Source: Sodiomyces alkalinus F11
Taxonomy: Eukaryota; Ascomycota; Sordariomycetes; Glomerellales; Plectosphaerellaceae
NCBI RefSeq assembly: GCF_003711515.1
Contig: NW_021167080.1
Coordinates: 779,200 to 843,199 of the forward strand
Reading direction: 5' to 3'
Length of the DNA: 64,000 bases
The notes under the pieces were generated by a model. The model searched no databases. It saw only the letters and a list, made by a program, of their open reading frames with translations, and was not told the DNA's origin. A program made the position numbers and the translations under genes. This document shows, in pieces, positions 52,560-61,093 of this stretch (position 1 is its first letter; each line of letters begins with the position of its first letter).

Positions 52560-54520
52560 AATACCCCCGTGGGGAACTTACTTAAGCGCTATATTCACCC
52601 TAAGGCACGCGCCGTTATTAATTCTCGTACTAGAGGTCGTATAGAATACGTCCTTAAGAAGAGTAGATAGGCTTTCCCCTCGATAGGTCTCCCTTACCGC
52701 CTAATCGATATATCCGATAACGACCCCCTTTTCTTTAGGTTTACGGTAGGCAGTATAGAGGACTAGTAAGTAATTTAATAGCTCCTAGGATCTATAGAGG
52801 GAGAGTATATAGGCGGAGAAGTTATAGATAATATAACCCCGTTAACCCCCTTAGTAAAGATTCGTGGAGATAGTATCGTGGCCGCCCGTATAGCCTTACT
52901 AGCTACGTAAAGGGTATATAGTAACCTCTTTAAGGGTAAGTAGTTAGAAAAGTCTATTATAGAAGATCTAATTAGGGTAATAATTACTAGATAGGTCGGG
53001 GATATTAGGCCTAAGGCCTGGATTAATAATATTAACTTATAGGGCTATAACGCTAAGAGGAAAAGATTTAACTATCTAGACGTAAGCGAGAGAAATCCTT
53101 TTAGGATCGTAATATCCCGGCTAATTCCCTTTATATACTATATTAGAGGTAACCACTTTATTAGCCGAATCTTAGATTAGGAGACTTAGGTTATATACGT
53201 ATACGATAGTATATAGTATAATAGGGGAGCTAAGAAGCGTTTATTAGAAAGCTTCCGAGGAGCTATAAGTTAGCTATAGTATATTAAGGCTCCTGAAAAG
53301 GCTATAGATAGCCTAGTCAGGAAGTTTTATATCGTTCTAGGCCCTTAATAGGAGGACGAGTATTCGTGTGGCCTATTTATTAGTGAATGGATTCGTTATA
53401 TTATTTAGGAGGGATACTTATTCCCTGCCTTATCCCGGCTATACCGCCTATAAGATAGCCGCTATTACGTTAACGACGTAACTAGCTATACTAGGTATAT
53501 TAGATATAGCTAGTTAAGTTACGTAGGCGAACTCTTCGGCTTCGGCCACTAACCTAAGCTTAAACTAGCTTCCAAGTAATCTATACTATCTCCTAACCCC
53601 GCTTCCGCTACCGCTCCCGTCGCTACGCCCTCTCTTAATCCGCCTAAGATAACTGGTTTTATGCCTATTAATAAGAAGTAGAAGTCTATTAACCCGCCTA
53701 AGGGCCCTAAGACGCCGAAGACGCCGAAAACGCCTAAAAGCCCTAAGACTCCTTAGATAACCGAAATAAAGTCTTATTCCTCTAATTAGGGGATAACCGA
53801 GGAATAGGTGCACGATAAAGGTGATAGCGATACGTTCCTAGAACTAGATAACCTTAGGCTTAACACTCCTAAGAAAGCTGCCGATAAGATCCCGGCCCCT
53901 TTAACGTCACCTCTATAAGCCCCTAAGGTTTAAGGCCCCACTAATTCCCCTAAATAGAAGGTAGCTAAGCCGAAGAAGTAGTCGAAGCCGTAGCTATAGT
54001 AACTAGCCTTAGTTAAGATTAGCTTAGCTACTAGTTACTATGCGTATAAGGGAGAGGACCTCGTTAATTTTACCGTAAGGACTAATATATAAAGTAAATA
54101 GGAGAAGGACCGAGTATACTAGGACTGCGGTCTAAAAATATCCCGTAGCCTATTATTCTATAGGCTAATCGAGATAAGGAACGTGCCGTTTAGACCGAGT
54201 AACTATAGCCGGGAGGATTAGGTCTAGTCGTTTAATAATCTCTATAAAACCGCTTTACAGGATACCGCTACTAATAGTAGTAAGTATCTTCCGCTATCGC
54301 GAGTAGTGGAGTAAGGAGGCTAGCGTTATTATAATACCGCTATTAAGTAGGAGGTAGATAAAGCTACCGCTAATTAGGAGGCTAAAAAGGCTAATAAGCC
54401 GGACTATATAGTCGGAGGAAAGACTTTACGAAAGCGTAAGTAAAGGTATATATAGAGGATTAGATAAGGGACGTCTTAAGGGTATAGCCGATAAAGATAG
54501 TAAGGGGATGGTATATACAG
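52560..54520 (+). pseudogene. Ulp1/SENP-like C48 cysteine peptidase ORF, copy 2
   Basis: The frame begins near 52560 and extends for about 650 codons with Gln-derived stops. Catalytic pattern: His at 53154-53156 (RGNHFISRILD), Asp at 53205-53207 (VIYVYDS), a Gln position at 53349-53351 now TAG, and Cys at 53367-53369 (DEYSCGLF). Spacings are His-17-Asp-54-Cys with the Gln six residues before Cys; yeast Ulp1 has 17, 49 and six. After the domain comes a Pro/Lys-rich linker (TPKTPKTPKSPKTP near 53710-53755) and a C-terminal part with charged residues. It lies on the same strand as gag-pol, directly before the 3' LTR. Family members remove SUMO or SUMO-like tags; several DNA transposons carry such a gene. 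That it belongs to the element, not to a secondary insertion, follows from its presence at the same place in both copies. Confidence 0.7.
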
Positions 54521-54685
54521 AGAAACTAGAACTAAGAGGATCCCTAATCAGGTATACGTGGAAGACGGGGTGATTAGAGGAACGAGGGTATACGATAGCT
54601 CTTTGCTTAGTTTACTTACTTATATCTGCTTATTTTTAGGAGTTATCTACGCTACGAGGGCGAAACGAGATAACTAGGGCCGTAT

Positions 54686-55043
54686 TTTAACCGCGTAGAT
54701 ACGGCTTTGGAGTGGTTTGGTAGACGGTTATATAACTCCCTTTTTTAAGGCTACGAGATCCACCTCCTATATATATATTAAGGATAGGCGCCGGATATCC
54801 CTATCGAGGGATTATTATATAATTATTATCCTCTTTTATAATTACTTATCCTACGTTTAAGGTATCTTTCCAGTTTAACTTATATGGCCCTGATTAGAAT
54901 AGTGACTACCGATCTACTTCTTCGCTAAAGGTTATAGCGGTGTTGGTTATGTTTTGGTTATATATCGTGGTTTTGCTAGACTAACCTCTTTATCTGATCT
55001 TTGTCTTAACGATCTAGTGCTACTACGTTTTCATCTGGTTATA
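54686..55043 (+). repeat. 3' LTR of the 14-kb element, copy 2
   Basis: Reverse complement of the copy-1 LTRs (CTTTAGCGAAGAAGTAGATC block and others). The matching 5' LTR of this copy is absent from the window. Confidence 0.85.
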
Positions 55044-55074
55044 TTACTACGGATAAAGGCGAGGCTATCACTAT

Positions 55075-55383
55075 TATTATAAGAGAGGCTACTACTATTA
55101 CTATAGATGAGGTTCTAAATCTATAGCCTAATACCTAGGCTATAGACTTAAAACCTTATAACTCTAACGCTACCACTATTATTACGGGAGAGGCTACTGC
55201 TATCGCTACGGGCACCGCTATTACTACGGATACTACTATCGCTATAGGAGAAGACTATACCACCGCTATTACTACGGGTAAAGGTAATAATACCGCTATT
55301 ATTACGGGCTAAGAAGACGTTACCGCTATTACTACGGGAGAGGCTACCGCTATTATTATAGATACTAATACTATTACGGATAC
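55075..55383 (+). repeat. Degenerate minisatellite in the copia linker
   Basis: Imperfect repeats of a roughly 21-27-bp unit around ACCGCTATTACTACGGG, many with GAGAGGCTACC between them, seen about ten times. In frame they encode Thr-Ala-Ile-Thr-Thr-Gly-like repeats. The position between integrase and RT corresponds to the variable linker of copia polyproteins. Not a CRISPR array: units are contiguous and there are no unique spacers. Confidence 0.6.
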
Positions 55384-57465
55384 TCCGCGGTTTACCGCTA
55401 CGAGGTTCGAACCGTTTCCTACGCCTCTAATATCCCGGAAGATCCTACGCGCGCGTTCCTTATAGCGTTAGCGGTGGTTAGGGGCGTTAAGGTGGAAGGA
55501 GACGATAATAATTAACGGGTAGCCGTGGATACCCCTAAGGGGTGTATATTAGCGGTACGCCTATCTATCGTAAGTATCTATAAGACTAAGAAGGTGTAGA
55601 ACGATAACGCCTAAAAGGCGTTCTTTAACGCTAGAAGGACTTATAACCCTATATACACGAGGAAGTAAGCTATTAACGACGGCGATATCGGTACTATAGA
55701 TTCTACTCCCTTTAATACCTCCTAGCCGCTATTACGCCTAACCCGCGAGGATCTCCCGCCTCCGCTAAACTACTACTGCGATATACGCCTCCACCTATTA
55801 CGGGAGCGGTGGTTATAGGCCGAGGGGGAATATCTTAAGAGGCACCGATAGATAGGCTACTAGTAGGAGGTGGGTAGTAATTAGGCTAATAAGTAATAAG
55901 TCCTCGCCTATAGATAGGTATATACCTATAAATTTAATAAGGAGGGTACCCTCCTTAAGTATAAGGCACGCCTCGTAGTCTAAGGGGATTAATAAAAATA
56001 GTTAGAGACTAAAGATAACTACGCCGTAACGCTAGCCTCGCGGTCGTTCTATATACTAATAGCGATTACTGCCTAATTTAATCTAGAACTAAAGTAGTTT
56101 TATACCTTTAATATATTCGTTAACGCTAGCCTTAAGGAAGAGGTGTTTATAAAGATACCGTAAGGCTACAAAGTATTAGGTAAGGTCCCACTACTACGGA
56201 AAGCCCTCTTTAGTTTAAGGGTATCGCCACTACTATAGTAAGAGGAATTTAGCGGAACGCTATAGAGGATAGACTTTATAGCCGTCCTTAATAACCCCTA
56301 TATTATAACCCGCGACGGTTTAATCCTATTCTTCTACGTTAACGATATTAGACTTATATACTATAGAGACCATAAGACGGACGCTAACGACCTTAAGGCT
56401 GCCCTTAAACGGGGCTATAGGTTATTAGGAGGCGAAGAAATCTGTTAGTTCCTAGGAATTAAGGTCCTAAGAGATAGAGCTACCCGTAGGTTATAGCTAT
56501 TATAATCCTCCTATATAGAGAAGATCGCGGTTAAGTACTACGTAGATATACTCTGCCGAAAACTATTAAAGGTCTTATTATTTACGGAGCCGGTAATACC
56601 TCGCGACGGCACCCGCGCGTTAATTCTCGACGTCCGCTAGTACTAGGGTATAATCGGTTCTATCCTATACGCTACTATCGTGATAAGACCCGATATCGCG
56701 TTCGCTTATTTAAAGCTTTCCTAATATAACGTTAATCCCTCCTCCGACTATCTTAAGAGGGCTTAATAAGTGCTGCTATTCCTATATTATATAAGACACT
56801 ACTACCTAGAATTCGGCGGGGATAGGCTTTTCCTGATAGTAAGCGACGCGTCCTTTAAGGATAATCCAGACCGTAAGAGTTTATAAGGATATACGTTAAA
56901 GCTCTTCGGGGGAACCGTTAACTAGAAGGCGGGTAAGTAACCGATAGTCACGACGTCGTTAATAGAATCGGAACTACTCGCTCTTATAAAGGCCGCTAAA
57001 GAGACGTTATTCGTTAGCCGGATATTAAGGGACTTAGAGCTTTAGTTAGACTAATAGTAACTATAGCTATACTACGATAATTCGTAGATTATTGACCTCG
57101 TTAATGAGAACGTATAACGCCTGCGAATAAGGCTATAGCACGTCGATATTTATAACTAGTAGGTATATTAGTCAGTATAGCAGGGCCTCTTTAAGGTCAC
57201 GTACGTTAATACGAAGGAGATAATCGCGGACGGTTTAATAAAGGCATTACCGGATACAGGGATTAAAAGACTATAGTAATAGCTTAATTTAACGGATTAA
57301 CAGGACCGTATTAAGTAGTCTAAACGACTACACGAAGAGATTAAACGCGCTAAAGCGGCCGTAATAAAGGCCCCTAAGGGCGTAGAAGATCCGATAGATA
57401 TAGATCCGATTAAGTAGATCCGGCTAATCAGGATCGAGGAACTAATTAAGATAGATTTGAATTAA
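55384..57465 (+). pseudogene. Copia reverse transcriptase and RNase H, decayed
   Basis: RVT_2 order is clear: LTREDLPPPLNYY, YTYKFNKEGTLLKYKARLVV, FNIFVNASLKEEVFIKIPxGY, then the catalytic box FYVNDI at 56332-56349 (YVDD expected; GAC to AAC). GSILYATIVIRPDIAFA and the copia RNase H (VSDASFKDN, LIESELLALIKAAKETLF) follow, ending with ADGLIKALP near 57228 and a TAA at 57463. Stops are Gln- or Trp-derived. Confidence 0.8.
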
Positions 57466-57599
57466 ACGGTTAAATAGGGCGGATTTAGATCCCCTTTACG
57501 AGGGCGTTTTCCCATAACTATTAATTTTACGATAGAAAAGTTAAGAGCGTTTAGTTTAAACCGAAGCCTTTAATTAGTTAGTTGACCTGGGAAGACCCA

Positions 57600-57616
57600 C
57601 CTTAACTAAGGGGGTG
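57600..57616 (+). promoter_or_regulatory. Polypurine tract of the copia element
   Basis: ACTAAGGGGGTG directly precedes the 3' LTR start at 57617, the expected plus-strand priming site. Confidence 0.55.
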
Positions 57617-57903
57617 TGTCGTATAGGCGCACGGACTATAATATGGTCTATAGGGGATCCAGGGGGGATCCACGCTATAACTAAGGGCTTCGGATATCGG
57701 GGACCTCGGGTATCAGGATATAACAGGGGCAGATACCGGAAAAGACCGGATAGGATCTAAATGACATAGTACCCATAACAGAGTCTTCACCACCCTAATT
57801 AAGGGTATAAGAGACTCTCCTAGATATAACTTACCATAATACACACACACGAGATTTCTGCTCTACTAAGTTAATCATCCAAGTGCCTATTTGACGTGCG
57901 ACA
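57617..57903 (+). repeat. 3' LTR of the copia element, little mutated
   Basis: Pairs with 4337-4615. It keeps CA and TG pairs, particularly in its last 150 bases (CACACACAC run, GACGTGCGACA end), in contrast to the 5' LTR. Confidence 0.85.
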
Positions 57904-57961
57904 CCAGCACGCCACAGCGTGCAATAACAAATATTATATAAGTGCTATTTGACGTGCGACA
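57904..57961 (+). repeat. Second LTR 3'-end fragment beside the copia element
   Basis: It ends AAGTGCTATTTGACGTGCGACA, repeating the terminal part of the LTR just to its left (AAGTGCCTATTTGACGTGCGACA). On the other side of the nest, the bases before the 5' LTR (about 4314-4336, CATGCCTGACTAAGGGCTTCG) repeat an internal LTR segment (4384-4404). This suggests an older relic of the same LTR family at the insertion site. Confidence 0.5.
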
Positions 57962-58509
57962 TACTCCACCACGCATAGGGATTTTATAAGGCATATCGAG
58001 AGCTAGGACTACGCCGTCCACAACCCTACTTTTTCTTTTCTCTCTTATTCAGGCGATCGTGAAGTCCCTGTAGCGCTCTGGGGCCCTGGGCATATTGCAC
58101 TCTCCTTTAGATCTCGAACCCAACAATGCTTTTCTTGATCTTCTTAACCATTAATAGGATCTTTCTTCTTATCGACCGGCCAGACCAATTCGACTCAAGA
58201 CATACCTAGGCTGACATAATAGCCTGCGCATAACGCTCATCAGCATCATACCCCGTATACACCTTTACCACCTATCGGCTTACCGAGAAAGCTCATCAGC
58301 CTCCTGATATCCGTAAAGATTGCGGCTCGGTTGGCGCGAACTCCTGTCGGTTGTGCATTATGCCCCCTGTCAGGGTCGCATTCGTCTACTAAAAGCATCC
58401 GCACCTGCATCTGGGATTGCTTACAGCTACTCACGGAGAACTATTTGGGATCGGTTGTCAATGAAACCTCCAGGTCTCAGGCGTGACTTGAGGCTGGTAC
58501 CCGTGTACC
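57962..58509 (+). promoter_or_regulatory. Upstream region of the CBM48-domain gene
   Basis: Host-like composition with normal CA/TG content; a pyrimidine-rich tract (CTTTTTCTTTTCTCTCTT) lies at about 58029-58050. No gene is recognised. It presumably carries the promoter and 5' UTR of the gene starting at 58510; the border with transposon DNA is sharp. Confidence 0.45.
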
Positions 58510-60387
58510 ATGGATCCGACTACAACTCTTTTCACTTTCATGCTGTGAGTTACCTCTGAGACTATTCACCGAGTTTCTCTGTGCCTAAATTATACCTCTT
58601 GCCTTTTCCCATTTGTATAGGTAGCTTACGGAGTATCATCTCCGTGTATCCGTCAACTTCCCCTTTTCTTTTCTTTGATCTGCTGTGCTGCTTCCCTACT
58701 TTTCCACTGTCCACCATGTTATTATACAGATTTCCCATTATTATACAGACTTCCCATTTCTATACACCTCCCTCCTACTGTGCATTCACAAGCCCATGCA
58801 ATCAGCGGCGTTGTCCCAACTGGGACGCTCGGTCACTCTCAATGCCTTCGTCTTAATGTACAAGTGGTCGTGTGAGTAAGTGGCTGACTAGAAATACCGG
58901 ACAATAGTGAAACACGGCCTGTTGTCGGATCTGTCCATCTCCTTGGATCATGGGATAATTTTTCGAAGCCTTATATTATGGTGCGGGATACTCGACGCCA
59001 TCGAGGCCAATGGCGGGGATGCTACAGTTTTGAAGAAATCATATGCGACGGTGGCAGCGGTGACGGGGAGAAAAGGAATGGCGGGTTGAAGATGGGACAT
59101 ACCTACTATTATTATGTGAGATGCCAAACCAATACACCGCCCTTCCCTTTTGATTTGCACGTCCTGGGTGTTCTCTGACCTGAAATCAAGTACGAGATTG
59201 ATGGCACTTACGAGACTCATGATCCGGCCATGCCCTCGACGACTCTTTGCCCTTATTTGCCGGGACAGACGGTCAACACTCTCGAGGTCCCGATGGAGCG
59301 CGTGTTACGGAAGCGGAGTGCTTCCCTCAGTTCCCTGCGGGATATCAATTACAAGACTTTGAATCCCCAATACAAATTTATTGCCCTTCGACCGCAAACA
59401 CCCCTTACAGGCCGACGTATCCTTCGCTTAGGTTCCTCTCCGCCCTTGGAACGTCAACCGTCATCGCGATCTGGGGCCCGTTTGCCTTCATTGCGTCGTT
59501 TTCTTTCTTGGAGATCACCCACCCGATCCGGTGATCGACCCCACTGTGCTGCCTCAGTTGGCCGCTCCATATCCTCAGAGGTCTGCTCCGATGGGGCGAG
59601 AAGCGTGGCATCGTCTCAGGGGAAGCAGGACTGGAAGACCTTTCCCAAATCCCCTAAACGCATCCTCGCCCAGGAGAGGCCGGCATCTGCGAGACCCATC
59701 GACAGTATAGGACGCTCGGGTACGTGCATGCCTGGAGAACTCGCCGCCGATGACGACGACAACGGAGAGGAATATATCACCTTTGCGATGCCCGACGATG
59801 ACCTCTACAGAACAAGTTTGTCGTCAGCCCGGCGGACAAGGTGTTGCACGAGCGCGAAAATGCCAACAAACACCAACAACGCCCAGTGGATTCTGACTTG
59901 CCCCAATTCATTACCGTCACATTGGCCGCCAACGCCGTGGCCTTGTACGTCCTCTCGCGCTGGCAATGGCACATCTCCACTTTCGTCATCGACCACTTCC
60001 AGCGCTGTTCCCGCAGCCGAACCTCGATCTTCCGTCGAGGGGACGCCCTCTTTCTGCGACTCTCGGGACGAGAGTGAGGACACCACGCCCAAGGACGCGG
60101 TGCTGCGATCCCACGACATGTCGCGTCCCCGACTTGGGCAATTATACTTGGACAGGAATGCCGTTGCGTTACCCGGCTACACTTCGCCTTTAGCGTCAAC
60201 CGAAAGGGACTGCAAGTCTGGCCGGGGATCCTCTGCTACACCCAGTCTGGCCGACTCATCAGCGTTGACTTCCAGGCCAGATGCAGCTGTGGCACTGGGC
60301 AATGGTTGCCTCCTAGCCAGTCCGGTTGATCATGGCATCGACGACTTTGTCGACGAGATGAGCTACGTGTTCCGCATTATCCACTGA
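58510..60387 (+). CDS. CBM48/AMPK-beta-like glycogen-binding-domain protein
   Basis: Three exons: 58510-58544, 58908-59115 and 59191-60387, 479 codons. Introns of 363 bp (CT|GTGAGT ... AATAG|T) and 75 bp (TAT|GTGAGA ... CAAG|TAC) keep the frame. The start has a good context (ACCATGG). Residues 7-100 form an E-set/CBM48-like fold: FTFMLETRPVVGSVHLLGSW, WDNFSKPY, GQWRGCYSFEEII, LKMGHTYYYYYEIDG, ETHDP. The conserved CPYLPGQTVNTLEVP and RKRSASLSSL follow; the rest is Ser/Arg/Pro-rich and probably disordered, ending with a conserved-looking DHGIDDFVDEM. I recall this arrangement from fungal proteins annotated with AMPK1_CBM, but function is not known; glycogen or starch binding is inference. The tiny first exon and long intron 1 are the weakest part of the model. 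Confidence 0.75.
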
Positions 60388-61093
60388 CATTGCTAGCACA
60401 TCGGAGGAGCCGTTATCCCACGACATTTTATTACTAACCCGTTTCGTCGCATCATGTCTCCTCAATACGTTCTTGATTGCTAATCGAGCTCGATGGCGCC
60501 CTACATCCGCGCCGACGGAGAAAGCATGAAGAGTCTTGGAGTGGAGCTGGTGATGTGGAGTTGATGATACTTGGAGTTGAACCGCTGGCTGTCACCTCGG
60601 CCTTGCTCACTTCATTAGCCCCTTACTTTCACCACTGAGGAGAGGTCCATCCACCATGTAGTTCTTGATATATTGACCGCGAGAAGGAGGGTGGTGCCAC
60701 GCCCATGAGACAAGATGTGTCAGATTTGAGACCCAGTCACGCTACCTTTCAGCGCCTGGCTGCACTAAAACCACTGGCCGGTGGATGTATGAATCTTATA
60801 CGAGACATCGCCGACTGTCTACTGGCATGGAGACGAACACAACCATCCAGAGAAGGTCCATAGAACTAAGGAGGTGGTCAGAATTCTAAAGTCTCAAGTC
60901 ATCCAGCGAGTCAAAAATCTCGCCGACATTGATATAACACTCTAGTTAGTGAGGAAAAAAAAAGGATTTCAGTCTCATTCAATTTCATTCAATCGGTCTC
61001 ACAGGGTCATTTGCGAAGCCGTATGTGTATCACTTGGCCTATCACGCCCGTCCAACGTGGCTATTTACGCTCATCGCAGGAGCCGCCTCTCCG
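60388..61093. other. Intergenic region between convergent genes
   Basis: 706 bp with the 3' ends of the CBM48-domain gene (plus) and VPS72 (minus) facing each other. No coding signal or RNA gene is seen; it should hold both 3' UTRs and their polyadenylation signals. Confidence 0.5.

Larger units (their letters stand above)
30648..55043 (+). mobile_element. 14-kb Ty3/gypsy element, copy 2, 5'-truncated and split
   Basis: Inverted copy of 15665-29300: gag begins at about 30648 within the ELDSGYR region, is interrupted by another element at 32337-43157, then continues through protease, RT (with an N gap), RNase H, integrase, the extra ORFs and one LTR at 54686-55043. No 5' LTR or leader is present, so it lost its start by recombination or by the element on its left. 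Gene order is the same as copy 1. Confidence 0.8.
4337..57903 (+). mobile_element. Ty1/copia LTR retrotransposon, split by all other elements
   Basis: The outermost element of the nest. It starts TGTCG and ends CGACA, and carries direct LTRs at 4337-4615 and 57617-57903. The left internal part (to about 7155) has copia-order gag, protease and the first half of integrase; the right part (from about 55044) has the linker, RVT_2 reverse transcriptase and copia RNase H ending in an ADGLIKALP motif typical of the family. All ORFs are closed by TAA/TAG at former Gln or Trp codons. I see no matching 5-bp target duplication (left CTTCG, right CCAGC). The C-terminal half of integrase is not found on either side of the interruption. 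Confidence 0.8.

Noticed and set aside
53586..53813. Arg/Leu-rich minus-strand ORF
   Set aside because: Antisense of the Pro/Lys-rich tail of the Ulp1-like ORF; its composition simply mirrors that repeat.
55075..55383. CRISPR-like array
   Set aside because: Degenerate contiguous repeats without spacers, in a eukaryotic retrotransposon linker.
58320..58559. 79-codon plus-strand ORF before the CBM48-domain gene
   Set aside because: Different frame from the start at 58510 and no recognisable sequence; it lies in the 5' region.
59405..60199. Several minus-strand and shifted ORFs over the CBM48-domain gene
   Set aside because: Shadows of GC-rich exon 3; the continuous 59191-60387 frame ends with a conserved-looking C-terminus.
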